Shown one piece after another: positions 8,985 through 21,247 of a stretch of 64,000 nt of DNA. Source of the DNA: Paracoccus indicus. GTDB lineage: Bacteria > Pseudomonadota > Alphaproteobacteria > Rhodobacterales > Rhodobacteraceae. The stretch is from the NCBI RefSeq assembly GCF_003056335.1, contig NZ_PYWA01000004.1, positions 286,156-350,155 on the forward strand, read 5' to 3'. The translations under genes and the position numbers were made by a program. Each line of letters opens with the position of its first letter. Position 1 is the first letter of the stretch. The notes under the pieces were generated by a model. That model saw only the letters and a program-made list of their open reading frames with translations. It ran no database searches and was not told where the DNA came from.

Positions 8985-9671
8985 TCAATGCGCGCGGATC
9001 TCGGACAGGATCTCCTGCGCGGCGGCACGCGGGTCGGCGGCCTGCCAGACGGGGCGGCCGACGACGATATGGTCGGCACCGGCGGCGATGGCGCTGGCGG
9101 GTGTCTCGACACGCTTCTGATCGCCCAGGGCCGCACCACTGGGGCGCACGCCGGGGGTGATGATCAGCCGGGCATCGGGAAGGGCGCGGATGTCCTGCGC
9201 CTCGCGCGGGGAACAGATGATGCCGTCGGCGCCAGCCTCGAAGGCGCGGGAGGCGCGCTCGACGGTGATGTCGTGCAGATCGCCCGCCTGCATCATCCCC
9301 GCGTCCAGATCGGCCCGTTCCAGCGAGGTCAGGATGGTCACGCCCAGGATCTTGAGGTTGCTGCCCGCCGCACCTTCCTTGGCGGCGCGGATCACATGCG
9401 GATCGCCATGCACGGTCAGGAAATCGATGTCGTATTGGGCCAGGCCGCGGACCGCCGCCTCGACCGTGGCGCCGATGTCGAACAGCTTCATGTCCAGGAA
9501 GATGCGCTTGCCGTGTTGCTGCTTCAGCTCGTTGGCCAGGGCCAGGCCGCCGCCGGTCAGCATCCCCAGCCCGATCTTGTAAAAGCCCACCGCATCGCCC
9601 AGCTTTTCCGCCAGTTCCAGCCCCGTCAGCGCATTCGGCACATCCAGCGCCACGATCAACCTGTCATCCAT
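8985..9671 (-). CDS. pyrF: Orotidine 5'-phosphate decarboxylase
   Basis: A 228-residue enzyme of normal length that converts OMP to UMP, the last step of de novo pyrimidine synthesis. The catalytic block FLDMKLFDIGAT contains D60, K62 and D65. VALDVP at the N-terminus, YKIGLGM, and IITPGVRPSGA and VVGRPVW at the C-terminus form the phosphate-binding barrel loops. It diverges from clpB. Confidence 0.96.
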   Translation of the reverse strand: MDDRLIVALDVPNALTGLELAEKLGDAVGFYKIGLGMLTGGGLALANELKQQHGKRIFLDMKLFDIGATVEAAVRGLAQYDIDFLTVHGDPHVIRAAKEGAAGSNLKILGVTILTSLERADLDAGMMQAGDLHDITVERASRAFEAGADGIICSPREAQDIRALPDARLIITPGVRPSGAALGDQKRVETPASAIAAGADHIVVGRPVWQAADPRAAAQEILSEIRAH

Positions 9672-9725
9672 CGCCCGTCCCCTTATTTCCGCAAAATCGC
9701 GGCGTTATGACATGAACGCGGCGTT

Positions 9726-9753
9726 CTTGAAAGCGTCCCGAAACATCCCATTT
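9726..9753 (+). promoter_or_regulatory. Heat-shock (RpoH, sigma-32) promoter of clpB
   Basis: CTTGAAA at 9726-9732 and CCCATTT at 9747-9753, with a 14-bp spacer, match the sigma-32 consensus (CTTGAAA, 13-17 bp, CCCCATNT) almost completely. It lies about 80 bp upstream of the clpB start, within the pyrF-clpB divergent region. Confidence 0.8.
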
Positions 9754-9834
9754 CTTATCGTGATGACCCGGACTGGGGCGTGCCGAAATCGGGCGCCCGC
9801 AACTCGGGGGCTAACCAAGAATGGAGAATGCCCG

Positions 9835-12468
<2,634 letters not shown>

Positions 12469-12474
12469 CCCCGA

Positions 12475-12505
12475 AAGGGCCCCCGCGAACCGGGGGCCCT
12501 TTTTC
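12475..12505 (+). terminator. Intrinsic terminator downstream of clpB
   Basis: An 11-bp stem (12475-12485 with 12491-12501), loop CGAAC, followed by TTTT. It begins 7 bp after the clpB stop. Confidence 0.85.
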
Positions 12506-12577
12506 CTGTCGCCGCGTCATGCCTTGCCCATCCGCCGGACAGGCGGCATCGTCACCCAAACCTTGAGGGAGGACCCA

Positions 12578-13546
12578 ATGCTGCCACCGATCCTGCAGAG
12601 CCTGCGCATCCCCGTCGTCGCATCGCCGATGTTCATCGTCTCGGGGCCGGATCTGGTCATCGCGCAATGCAAGGCGGGCATCGTCGGCAGCTTTCCCGCC
12701 CTGAACGCGCGCGAGAAAGAGGGCGAGCCCTCGATGCTGGACGCTTGGCTGACTCGCATCACCGAGGAGCTGGACCGATACAACCAGGCCAATCCCGACA
12801 GCCCCGCCGCCCCCTATGCGGTCAACCAGATCGTCCACCGCAGCAATGCACGGCTGGAACGCGACATCGAGATCTGCCACCGCCACAAGGTGCCGATCTG
12901 GATCACCTCGCTTGGGGCGCGGGTCGAGGTGAACGAGGCCGCCCATGATTGCGGCGGCATCGCGCTGCATGACGTGATCAACAACGTCTTCGCCAAGAAG
13001 GCCATCGAGAAGGGCGCCGACGGTCTGATCGCGGTCGCCGCAGGCGCGGGTGGTCACGCCGGCCCGCAATCACCCTTCGCCCTGATCCAGGAAATCCGCG
13101 AATGGTTCGACGGGCCGCTGCTTCTGTCGGGATCGATCGCCACGGGGCGTGCGGTGCTGGCGGCGCAGGTGATGGGGGCCGATCTGGCCTATATCGGCAG
13201 CCCCTTCATCGCCACCGAAGAAGCGAACGCCCAGGCCGACTACAAGCAGATGATCGTGGACAGCGGGGCGATGGACATCGTCACCTCGTCGCTGTTCACG
13301 GGCGTGTCGGGGAACTATCTTGCGCCCTCGATCCGCAAGGCGGGGCTGGATCCTGACAACCTGGCGGCGGCGGATGCGTCCTCGATGAACTTCTCGGACG
13401 GGTCGTCGAAGCCCAAGGCCTGGTCTACCATCTGGGGTGCGGGTCAGGGCATCGGGGCGATCCGCGCGGTCGAATCGGCAGCCACCCGCATCGACCGGCT
13501 TGCGACCGAATATCACGCCGCCAAAGAGGCAGTTTCGCGCCTCTGA
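12578..13546 (+). CDS. Nitronate monooxygenase family flavoprotein
   Basis: A 322-residue FMN-dependent enzyme of the nitronate monooxygenase (2-nitropropane dioxygenase) family, which oxidises alkyl nitronates such as propionate 3-nitronate. ATG 12578 has GAGGGAGGA upstream. The TIM-barrel blocks are [36 protein letters not shown] (with the catalytic-type His) and [17 protein letters not shown]. The physiological substrate is uncertain. It follows the clpB terminator, so it is expressed separately; msrB and msrA follow. Confidence 0.8.
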   Translation: MLPPILQSLRIPVVASPMFIVSGPDLVIAQCKAGIVGSFPALNAREKEGEPSMLDAWLTRITEELDRYNQANPDSPAAPYAVNQIVHRSNARLERDIEICHRHKVPIWITSLGARVEVNEAAHDCGGIALHDVINNVFAKKAIEKGADGLIAVAAGAGGHAGPQSPFALIQEIREWFDGPLLLSGSIATGRAVLAAQVMGADLAYIGSPFIATEEANAQADYKQMIVDSGAMDIVTSSLFTGVSGNYLAPSIRKAGLDPDNLAAADASSMNFSDGSSKPKAWSTIWGAGQGIGAIRAVESAATRIDRLATEYHAAKEAVSRL

Positions 13547-13613
13547 CCTTTGCGGAATGGCGATGCGGTCCCCATATAGGGGGCCGAACGCCATCCCATT
13601 CGCGGAGGATCAA

Positions 13614-14054
13614 TTGGCCTATCAGAAAAGCCAGGACGCGATCGACCGGCTGACGCCGGAGCAATATCGCGTCACGCAGGAAAACGGCACCGAGCGGGCC
13701 TTTACCGGCGAATACGACCATCATTTCGAACCGGGCATCTATGTCGATGTCGTCTCGGGGGAACCGCTGTTCTCGAGCAGCGCAAAATACGATTCCGGCT
13801 GCGGCTGGCCGGCCTTCACCAAGCCCATCCAGCAGAACGTGACCGAACATCGCGACGTCAGCTTCGGCATGGTCCGCACCGAGGTCCGTTCGGCCCATGG
13901 CGACAGCCATCTGGGCCACGTCTTCCCCGACGGCCCGCCCGAGGCCGGCGGCCTGCGCTATTGCATCAATTCGGCATCCCTGCGGTTCATTCCCAAGGAC
14001 CGGATGGAGGCCGAGGGCTACGGTGAATATCTGGACCAGGCAGAGGAGGCTTGA
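13614..14054 (+). CDS. msrB: Peptide-methionine (R)-S-oxide reductase
   Basis: MsrB reduces methionine-R-sulfoxide in proteins. I chose TTG 13614 because GCGGAGG lies 6 bp upstream and family homology starts right after it ([20 protein letters not shown]). In-frame ATGs at 13557 and 13563 lack a ribosome-binding site. The predicted protein has 146 residues. SGCGWPAF (C63) and [11 protein letters not shown] (C117, catalytic) are present. The two CxxC zinc motifs found in many MsrB proteins are absent, so this is the zinc-free form. The next gene, msrA, starts 3 bp downstream. Confidence 0.93.
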   Translation: MAYQKSQDAIDRLTPEQYRVTQENGTERAFTGEYDHHFEPGIYVDVVSGEPLFSSSAKYDSGCGWPAFTKPIQQNVTEHRDVSFGMVRTEVRSAHGDSHLGHVFPDGPPEAGGLRYCINSASLRFIPKDRMEAEGYGEYLDQAEEA

Positions 14055-14056
14055 CC

Positions 14057-14563
14057 ATGAGCGAACGCGCAGTTCTTGCGGGCGGGTGTTTCTGGGGGAT
14101 GCAGGACCTGATCCGGCGTCTGCCCGGCGTCCAGTCGACCCGTGTCGGCTATAGCGGCGGCGATGTCCCGAACGCGACCTATCGCAACCACGGCACCCAT
14201 GCCGAGGCAATCGAGATCACCTTCGACCCCGATATCATCAGCTATCGCCGGTTGCTGGAGTTCTTCTTCCAGATCCACGATCCCACCACGCCGAACCGGC
14301 AGGGGAACGACATCGGCCTCAGCTATCGTTCGGCAATCTATTACGTCGACGAGGACCAGAAGGCGGTGGCGCTGGACACCATCGCCGATGTCGAGGCATC
14401 AGGCATCTGGCCCGGAAAGGTCGTGACCGAGGTCGAACCGGTGGGCGATTTCTGGGAGGCCGAGCCCGAGCATCAGGATTACCTGGAACGCTTCCCGAAC
14501 GGCTATACCTGCCACTTCCCACGCCCCGATTGGGTCCTGCCCAAGCGCGACGCGGCAGAGTGA
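14057..14563 (+). CDS. msrA: Peptide-methionine (S)-S-oxide reductase
   Basis: A 168-residue MsrA, repairing methionine-S-sulfoxide. The catalytic GCFWG motif is at residues 10-14 (C11). [24 protein letters not shown] follows in the usual spacing. ATG 14057 is preceded by GAGGAGG inside the end of msrB, so msrB and msrA form a coupled repair pair covering both sulfoxide stereoisomers. A strong hairpin terminator follows. Confidence 0.95.
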   Translation: MSERAVLAGGCFWGMQDLIRRLPGVQSTRVGYSGGDVPNATYRNHGTHAEAIEITFDPDIISYRRLLEFFFQIHDPTTPNRQGNDIGLSYRSAIYYVDEDQKAVALDTIADVEASGIWPGKVVTEVEPVGDFWEAEPEHQDYLERFPNGYTCHFPRPDWVLPKRDAAE

Positions 14564-14575
14564 GCCGACCATAGG

Positions 14576-14608
14576 AAAGGCGCCCGGAACCATGTTCCGG
14601 GCGCCTTT
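14576..14608 (+). terminator. Bidirectional terminator between msrA and the RND operon
   Basis: A perfect 15-bp stem (14576-14590 with 14594-14608) with a 3-nt loop. It has TTTT on the plus side and TTTCC on the minus side, so it can end both msrA and the convergent efflux operon, whose last stop is at 14681. The gap 14609-14680 is GC-rich and holds a second possible stem but no gene. Confidence 0.8.
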
Positions 14609-14680
14609 TGCGTCCCGCGACGGCCGGGGGCGCGTCGCCCCCCGGACCCCCAGAGGGTATTTGTGGCAACCTAGAAGGTC

Positions 14681-17600
14681 CTAGTGCGAGGTATCCTCGA
14701 GCGGCGGGCGCACGCGGAAGACCGCGCAGTAGAGCGCCGGAACGAAGACCAGCGTCACCAGCGTTCCCGCGATGATGCCCCCCATCATGGCGAAGGCCAT
14801 TGGACCCCAGAACACCTGCCGCGAGATGGGAATCAGCGCCAGCGATGCGGCCGCCGCCGTCAGCAGGATCGGACGGGCGCGGCTGTCCGAGGCCTCGAAG
14901 ACGGCATCCCACCGGGTCCTGCCCTTGTGCAGAAGTTCCTGGATTTCATGCACGAGGATGATCGAGTTGCGGATCAGGATGCCGATCAGCGCCAGGATCC
15001 CCAGGATGGCCACGAAGCCCATCGGTACACGGAAGGGCACCAGCACCGCCACCACGCCGATCAGCCCCAAGGGCGCCGCCGCGAAGACGATCAGCGACAG
15101 GCGGAAACTTTGCATCTGGGCCATGACCAGCACTGCCATGATCAGCAGCATCACCGGCACGACCGCCGCGATGGGCGCCTGACTGTCGGCCGAGCTTTCG
15201 ACCGTACCGCCGACCACGACCTGAACGCCGGGGGGCAGCGTCGCCTGGTATTCGGCGACCTTGTCGGTCAGGGCGGTGACCAGGGTGGCGGGCTGATCCT
15301 TGGTTGCGATGCCCGCCTTGACGGTGACGGTGGGCAGGCCGTTGCGCTGCATGATCAGCGGCTGCTCGGTCCCGTATTCCAGCGTCACAAGGGCCGCCAG
15401 CGGGATGGTCCGCCCATCGACCAGGTTCATCTGCAGATTGCGGATCGAGTCCAGCGACTGGCGGTCGTCGGCCTGACCGCGGGCGATGACATCGACCAGG
15501 AAGATGTCGTCACGCAACTGGGTGACCTGCACGCCGTTGAAGATCGCCGAAAGCGCCTCGGAGATGTCGCCATTGGTCACGCCCAGCTGGCGGGCCTGAT
15601 CCTGATCGACGTTCAGGCGCACCATGCGCGCGGGTTCGTTCCAGTCCAGCGCGATATCCTGCAGGCGCGGTTCGCCCGACAGCACGGTCGCCAGACCGCG
15701 TGCGGCATCACGGGCGGCATCGGGGTCGGGGGCGCTGACGCGGTATTGCACCGGCTTGCCCACCGGCGGGCCGATTTCCAGGTTCTTGACGTAGATGTCG
15801 ACGCCTGCAAATTCGCTTCTGGCCAGCGCGTTCAGTCGCGCCTTGACGCGGTCGCGCGCCTCCAGATCGGGGGTCTGGATGACGATCTGGCCCATGTGCG
15901 GCCCTGCCGTGGGCACATCCATCGACAGCACGAAGCGCGGCGCCCCCTGCCCGACGTAGGAGGTCCAGAACAGCACATCCTCATCCCCGGCCAGCGTGTC
16001 CTCCAGCCGGTCCATATCCGCGCGGGTGCGCGCGATGGATGCGTTCTGGCGTTCGTTGACGTCGATCACCACCTCGGTCCGGTCCGAGGTCGGGAAGAAC
16101 TGCTGTTCCACGAACTGCATTCCCCAGACCGAGGTGAAGAACAAGGCCAGCGTCACGGCGATGGTGATCCATTTGAAGCGCATCGCCTTGCGCAGGAAGC
16201 CGTGGAAACCGCGGCGCAGGCGACCCGGACCCTTGTGATGATGGGCCATGTTTCGCGACAGAAAGGTCACGCCCAGAAGCGGTGCGAAGAGCACCGCCAC
16301 GATCCACGAGATGATCAGCGACACCGCGATCACCACGAAGAGCGAGAAGGTGAATTCCCCCGCTGCCGAATTGTTCAGGCCGATCGGGATGAAGCCCGCC
16401 ACCGTCACCAGCGTGCCGGTCAGCATCGGGAAGGCGATCGAGGTCCAGGCATAGCTTGCCGCGTCGTTCAGCGTCTCGCCGATTTCCAGCCGCGAGATCA
16501 TCGTCTCGATCGCGATCATCGCGTCATCGACCAGCAGGCCAAGCGCGATGATCAGCGCCCCGAGCGAGATCCGCTGCAGGGTGATGCCATAGATTTCCAG
16601 GATAACGAAGGTGATCGCCAGGCACAGCGGGATGGTCAGCGTCACCACCAGGCCGGCGCGCAGGCCGAGGCTGACGAAGCTGACGATCAGGACGATGCCC
16701 ACGGCCTCGGCCAGGGCCTGGACGAAATGGCCGACGGCCTCCTCGACGACATGGGGCTGGTCGGCGAATTTCGACATCTTGATGCCGATGGGCAGATCGG
16801 CGGCGATCTGGTCCATCAGGGCGTCCAGCTCCTCGCCGAATTCCAGGATGTTGCCGCCCTTGCGCATGCCGACCTGCAGTCCGATGGCCTGTTCGCCCTG
16901 ATAGCGGAACAGCGATTCCGGCGGGTCGGCATAGCCGCGGGTGATGGTGGCCACATCGGCCAAATTGAAGAAGCGTTCGCCCACGCGCAGGTTCACGGCC
17001 TCGATGGCGCTGGCATCGTCGAACTGGCCGCCCACGCGGACCAGCACCCGTTCGGGGCCGGACTGGATGACACCCGAAGGCGCGATGGCGTTCTGCTGGG
17101 CCAGCGTTCCCAGCACCTGCTGCTGGTTCAACCCCAGTGCCGCAAGCCGCGCGGCCGAGAACTCCAGGAAAACCTCCTCGTCCTGCTCGCCCAGCAGTTC
17201 GGTCTTGCCCGCCATTTCAAGCGATGCGACCTGCTTGCGGATATCCTCGACCCGGTCGCGCAATTCGCGCGGGGTGAAGCCGTCGGCGGTGAAGGCATAG
17301 ATGTTGCCGAAGACGTCGCCGAAGTTGTCGTTGAACTGGAAGCCCGCGAATTCCTGCGGAAAGTCGCCGCGGATGTCGGACATCATCAGGCGCACGCGCT
17401 TCCAGACCTCGGGGACGGCGGCGGCGCGGGTGGTGGGGTCCAGCTCGACATAGACGACCGCCTGCCCCGGCATGGTGACCGAGCGTGTGAAGTCCAGCTC
17501 GTCCAGCTCCTCCAGCTTGGTCTCGATGCGGGTGGTGACCTGCTTCAACGTCTCGTCGGTGGTGGCACCGGGAAGGGCCGCGCCGATGATCATCGTCTTG

Positions 17601-17734
17601 ATGGTGAAATCGGGGTCTTCCTCGCGGCCCAGGGACTGATAGCTGATGAAGCCCGCGAACATGGACAGCAGCAGCAGGAACCAGACGAAGCTGCGGTGAT
17701 GCAGGGCCCAGTCAGACAGATTGAAACGCTTCAC
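14681..17734 (-). CDS. RND efflux pump, inner-membrane transporter (TriC/AcrB type)
   Basis: A 1017-residue HAE1-type RND transporter with the expected 12 membrane segments and two large periplasmic loops. TM4 contains LGLLVDDAM with the adjacent aspartates D403-D404 of the proton relay. The N-terminus (FNLSDWALHHRSFVWF...GREEDPDFTIKTMII) resembles TriC-like pumps more than AcrB. The start overlaps the stop of the upstream adaptor by 4 bp (17731-17734). With the two adaptors it should form a tripartite drug or biocide exporter. No outer-membrane factor or regulator gene is adjacent, so a TolC-like protein must come from elsewhere. Substrate unknown. Confidence 0.92.
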   Translation of the reverse strand: MKRFNLSDWALHHRSFVWFLLLLSMFAGFISYQSLGREEDPDFTIKTMIIGAALPGATTDETLKQVTTRIETKLEELDELDFTRSVTMPGQAVVYVELDPTTRAAAVPEVWKRVRLMMSDIRGDFPQEFAGFQFNDNFGDVFGNIYAFTADGFTPRELRDRVEDIRKQVASLEMAGKTELLGEQDEEVFLEFSAARLAALGLNQQQVLGTLAQQNAIAPSGVIQSGPERVLVRVGGQFDDASAIEAVNLRVGERFFNLADVATITRGYADPPESLFRYQGEQAIGLQVGMRKGGNILEFGEELDALMDQIAADLPIGIKMSKFADQPHVVEEAVGHFVQALAEAVGIVLIVSFVSLGLRAGLVVTLTIPLCLAITFVILEIYGITLQRISLGALIIALGLLVDDAMIAIETMISRLEIGETLNDAASYAWTSIAFPMLTGTLVTVAGFIPIGLNNSAAGEFTFSLFVVIAVSLIISWIVAVLFAPLLGVTFLSRNMAHHHKGPGRLRRGFHGFLRKAMRFKWITIAVTLALFFTSVWGMQFVEQQFFPTSDRTEVVIDVNERQNASIARTRADMDRLEDTLAGDEDVLFWTSYVGQGAPRFVLSMDVPTAGPHMGQIVIQTPDLEARDRVKARLNALARSEFAGVDIYVKNLEIGPPVGKPVQYRVSAPDPDAARDAARGLATVLSGEPRLQDIALDWNEPARMVRLNVDQDQARQLGVTNGDISEALSAIFNGVQVTQLRDDIFLVDVIARGQADDRQSLDSIRNLQMNLVDGRTIPLAALVTLEYGTEQPLIMQRNGLPTVTVKAGIATKDQPATLVTALTDKVAEYQATLPPGVQVVVGGTVESSADSQAPIAAVVPVMLLIMAVLVMAQMQSFRLSLIVFAAAPLGLIGVVAVLVPFRVPMGFVAILGILALIGILIRNSIILVHEIQELLHKGRTRWDAVFEASDSRARPILLTAAAASLALIPISRQVFWGPMAFAMMGGIIAGTLVTLVFVPALYCAVFRVRPPLEDTSH

Positions 17735-18846
17735 GGGTTCAGCCTCCGGCCAACGGCCTGGTCTTGTGTCAGGGATCGCACGCCGCGGATGACGATCTCG
17801 TCGCCTGCGGTCAGGCCCGAGGTGATGGACACGCGACCCTGGAACGGCGTCGCGGCCGTAACCTCGACCTGTTCGACATGGGCCTCGTCACCGTCGCGGC
17901 GCACGCGCCAGACGTAATTCTTTTCATCGACGGTGATCACCGCCTCGGCAGGCAGCGACAGCGAGGGGTCGTCCACGCTGCCAAAACGCGCGCGTACCAG
18001 CGACCCGAGGCGGAAAGTGACATCGGGTGGCAGGCGCAGGTGCAGGCGGCGGGTGCGGGTCGCGCTGTCGGCCACCGGATCGATGCGGTCCAGCGTCGCT
18101 GGCACCTGGGTTTCGGGTTCGTTGCGGTGCCAGACGGTGAAGACTGCATCGCTTTCCAGCCCTAGCAGAGCGGATTCAGGCAGATCGATCACGACCTCCT
18201 TCTCGTCCTGCGCGGACAGTTGCAGCACCTGCTGGCCCGCGCTGACGACGGCGCCGGGTTCCTCATAGACGGCGCTGATGACCCCGGCGAAGGGGGCCTC
18301 CATCAGGGCGAAACCTTCGGAATCCTGCGCCTGCACCAGTTCCGAGCGCGCCTGTTCGGCCGCGGCCGCAGCCGAGGTCGCGGCCTGCTGGGCCTGTTCC
18401 AGTTGGGCGTCGGAGGCGACATTGCGTTCGGCCAGTGCCTTGGTGCGGGCCAGCGTCGCCTCGGCGGTGCGTTGCTGGACTTCGGCAGCGTCAAGGGCTG
18501 CGGCGGCGGCGCGGGTATTGGCGGCCAAATCGTCGGTGTCCAAGGCGGCCAGCTTCTGGCCCTTGGTGACGATCGTGCCCAGTTCGACCGGACGTTCGAT
18601 CATGCGACCAAGCGTCTGGAAGCCAAGCGTCACCTGATCGCGCGAGGCGATGGTACCGGGGATCCAGCGCGCCTCGTCGCCGCGGTCCTGCACGATGATG
18701 CTGACCACGGGGCGCGGGGGGCCTTCGGGTTCGGCATCGGCATGGGCCTCTCCGCTCAGCCACGAGGGCAGGCCAAGGGCGGATGCGGGGCCGGCCAGCA
18801 GGGCCGCGATGCAGATGAAGGCAAGAATTGCGTGGATGGCTTTCAT
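17731..18846 (-). CDS. RND efflux periplasmic adaptor (second of two)
   Basis: A 371-residue membrane fusion protein. It has an N-terminal signal peptide (AILAFICIAALLAGPASA), a split lipoyl domain, an alpha-hairpin rich in Ala/Gln/Glu (about 105-165: AALDAAEVQQRTAEATLARTK), a beta-barrel domain and a membrane-proximal domain. No lipobox is visible, so it is probably soluble or held by its signal anchor. Start and end overlap the flanking genes by 4 bp each. It bridges the RND pump and the outer-membrane channel. Confidence 0.88.
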   Translation of the reverse strand: MKAIHAILAFICIAALLAGPASALGLPSWLSGEAHADAEPEGPPRPVVSIIVQDRGDEARWIPGTIASRDQVTLGFQTLGRMIERPVELGTIVTKGQKLAALDTDDLAANTRAAAAALDAAEVQQRTAEATLARTKALAERNVASDAQLEQAQQAATSAAAAAEQARSELVQAQDSEGFALMEAPFAGVISAVYEEPGAVVSAGQQVLQLSAQDEKEVVIDLPESALLGLESDAVFTVWHRNEPETQVPATLDRIDPVADSATRTRRLHLRLPPDVTFRLGSLVRARFGSVDDPSLSLPAEAVITVDEKNYVWRVRRDGDEAHVEQVEVTAATPFQGRVSITSGLTAGDEIVIRGVRSLTQDQAVGRRLNP

Positions 18847-19928
18847 TCGCGGTCCCCTTCCGGCGCGACCGTCGCGCCCATGACCTGACGCCCCGGATAG
18901 AGCAGCTGCGATCCGGCGCCCACGACGCGTGCGCCATCATCCAAACCGTCCGAGATGAAGACGGATTGATCGCCGAAATGGCTGACGGTGACCGGCGTCA
19001 GGGTGACGCGGTCGTCCTGACCCACCGTCCAGACGGCGGGTTGATCGCCGTCGCGCATCAGGGCGGTCCAGGGAACCTCGGTGCCGTGATCCAGCGCGAC
19101 GTCCAGGTATCCGCGCACCGATGCCCCCAGAAGCGAGGTGCCGCTTTCGGCAGATTGCAGGCGCGCGCGCACGGTGACGGTGCCGGTCTCGAGGTCCACC
19201 AGGGGGGAAACCTCGGTCACCTCGCCGGTCATGGTCGGACGCGCGATGTCCAGCGTCTCCAGCCGGATCGACGTGCCGATGATGTCGCGCAGGATCGGGT
19301 CGTCGGCGACCTGGAAGACCGCTTCCAGACCGGTCAGTGCGGCCAGGTTGAAGACCGGCTGCGCGGCGGCGACGACCTGTCCCGGCGCCACGGATTTCAT
19401 CGTGACCACGGCATCCTGGGGTGCGCGCAGCACGGCGTCCTCGACCGCGCGACGGGCCTGATCCACGGCCGAGATCGCGCGTTCCAGCACGCCCTCGGCC
19501 TGCGACAGCGCCTGTTCGGCCTGATCTGCGGCGGCCTTGGTGCCCACCCCGCGCGCCAGCAGCGCCGAGGCGCGTTCGCTGGCCTGACGGGCCTGGTCCT
19601 GGCCCGCGCGGGCCGACAGCAGCCCGGCCTCGGCTACGTTCAGCGCCTGATCCTGCTGGACCGAGGCCAGCCGGGCCAAGGGCTGACCCGAGGTGACGCG
19701 ATCCCCTTCCTCGACCAGGACCTCGGTGACGCGCCCGCCCTGGCGGAAGCCAAGCTGCAGCGCGTCGATGGCCTTGATTTCCCCCGACAGCTGCATGTCG
19801 GTGTTCAGGTCGGCGGTCTTCACGGTCTCGATCTGGACGCGGATGACCTGATCGGGGTCGTCCTGCGCCAGCACCGGGAAGGCCGCCAGCCAAGCCAGAA
19901 GGGCAGTTCCAAAGATCTGTTTCGACAT
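18843..19928 (-). CDS. RND efflux periplasmic adaptor (first of two)
   Basis: A 361-residue membrane fusion protein, first gene of the operon. The signal peptide is MSKQIFGTALLAWLAAFPVLAQ. Lipoyl half-motifs (GFRQGGRVTEVLVEEGDRV) and an Ala/Gln-rich hairpin (about 95-165) are clear. It is clearly paralogous to the next adaptor but differs along its whole length. Two adaptors with one RND pump is the arrangement of Pseudomonas TriABC, where both adaptors are needed. No clear ribosome-binding site precedes ATG 19928; the 67-bp gap to kynU must hold the promoter. Confidence 0.88.
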   Translation of the reverse strand: MSKQIFGTALLAWLAAFPVLAQDDPDQVIRVQIETVKTADLNTDMQLSGEIKAIDALQLGFRQGGRVTEVLVEEGDRVTSGQPLARLASVQQDQALNVAEAGLLSARAGQDQARQASERASALLARGVGTKAAADQAEQALSQAEGVLERAISAVDQARRAVEDAVLRAPQDAVVTMKSVAPGQVVAAAQPVFNLAALTGLEAVFQVADDPILRDIIGTSIRLETLDIARPTMTGEVTEVSPLVDLETGTVTVRARLQSAESGTSLLGASVRGYLDVALDHGTEVPWTALMRDGDQPAVWTVGQDDRVTLTPVTVSHFGDQSVFISDGLDDGARVVGAGSQLLYPGRQVMGATVAPEGDRE

Positions 19929-19995
19929 GATCGACCGATATGTTGCGATACCAGACGTTTCATGCCTTTCGCCGTCTTTGGGAACCCCCTTTCCT

Positions 19996-21183
19996 TCAGG
20001 TCACCGCGGCTTTTCGGTGAAATTCCGCGCGATGCCATGTGCCGTCCCGCAGGATTGCCGCCAGAACGTCCACCGCGCGCGCCACGTCGTCCAGATCGTT
20101 GTAGAGCGGTGCAAAACCGAACCGCAGCACGTCGGGTGCGCGAAAATCGCCGATGACCCCTTCCGCGATCAGCGCCTGCATCACCGCATAGGCCTGCGGA
20201 TGGCGGAACCCGACCTGCGATCCGCGCTGTTCGGGGTCGCGGGGGGAATGCAGGGCGACATCGGGGCAGTTCGCCTCGACCCCCGCGATGAAGGCCTGGC
20301 TCAGCTCGATCGAGCGCGCCCGCAGATCGGCCATCTGAACACCGTCCCAGACATCCAGCGCCGCCTCCAGCGCGGTCATGGCGATGACGGGGGGCGTGCC
20401 GACGCGCATCCGGTCGATGCCGCCTGCGGGACGGTAATCCAGATCGAAGGCGAAGGGCGCGGCATGGCCCATCCAGCCCTGCAGGATCGGCTGCGCGGCA
20501 TCCGCATGATCGGGGTGGATCCAGATGAACGCCGGCGCCCCCGGCCCGCCGTTCAGGTACTTGTAGGTGCAGCCGACCGCGAAATCGGCCCCCGCGCCCA
20601 GCAGATCGACATCGACCGCCCCCGCCGAATGCGCCAGATCCCAAACCGTCAGCGCACCCGCTGCATGCGCCTTGGTGGTCAGCGCCTTCATGTCGTGGCG
20701 GCGGCCGGTGCGGTAATCGACCTCGGTGATCATCATGACGGCGACGTCTTGGGTGATCGCGGCCTCGACATCCTGCGGATCGACGACGCGCAATTCGGCA
20801 TCGACCGCCTGCGCAAGCCCCTGCGCCACATAGAGGTCCGAGGGGAAGTTGCCGCTGTCCGACAGGATCACCCGCCGGTCGGGACGCAGGGCACGCGCGG
20901 CGCTGACGGCTTGAAAGACCTTGATTGACAGCGTGTCGCCCATGACGACCTGCCCCGCCCCCGCCCCGATCAACCGGGCGATGCGGTCGCCCACCTTGCG
21001 CGGCTGGTCGAACCACCCGGCCTTGTTCCAGCCGGTGATCAGCATCTCCGACCATTCGTCGGTCATCATGGCCGAGACCTTGGCGGCAGCCGCCTTCGGC
21101 ATCGGCCCCAGCGAATTGCCATCCAGATAGGTCACGCCCTGCGGCAGATGAAATGCGGTGCGGGTCTTGGTGAAATCGGTCAT
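19996..21183 (-). CDS. kynU: Kynureninase
   Basis: A 395-residue PLP enzyme that cleaves L-kynurenine (or 3-hydroxykynurenine) to anthranilate (or 3-hydroxyanthranilate) and alanine. ATG 21183 (MTDFTKTRTAF) has GAGGGAG upstream. YLDGNSLGPMP at the N-terminus, VWDLAHSAGA and CTYKYLNGGPGAP, with the PLP lysine K208, are family hallmarks. The gene diverges from a formamidase-like hydrolase across 64 bp. Tryptophan dioxygenase is not in the window. Confidence 0.93.
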   Translation of the reverse strand: MTDFTKTRTAFHLPQGVTYLDGNSLGPMPKAAAAKVSAMMTDEWSEMLITGWNKAGWFDQPRKVGDRIARLIGAGAGQVVMGDTLSIKVFQAVSAARALRPDRRVILSDSGNFPSDLYVAQGLAQAVDAELRVVDPQDVEAAITQDVAVMMITEVDYRTGRRHDMKALTTKAHAAGALTVWDLAHSAGAVDVDLLGAGADFAVGCTYKYLNGGPGAPAFIWIHPDHADAAQPILQGWMGHAAPFAFDLDYRPAGGIDRMRVGTPPVIAMTALEAALDVWDGVQMADLRARSIELSQAFIAGVEANCPDVALHSPRDPEQRGSQVGFRHPQAYAVMQALIAEGVIGDFRAPDVLRFGFAPLYNDLDDVARAVDVLAAILRDGTWHRAEFHRKAAVT

Positions 21184-21247
21184 GCTCAGGCTCCCTCTTG
21201 ACGGCACGCTAGCAGGCGGGTCACCTGCCGGAAAGAGGGATGAAACC

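Noticed and set aside
14684..17917. A 1077-codon plus-strand frame opposite the RND pump
   Set aside because: Its composition (His/Gln/Arg/Asp-rich) is a typical antisense shadow; the minus strand encodes an obvious RND transporter.
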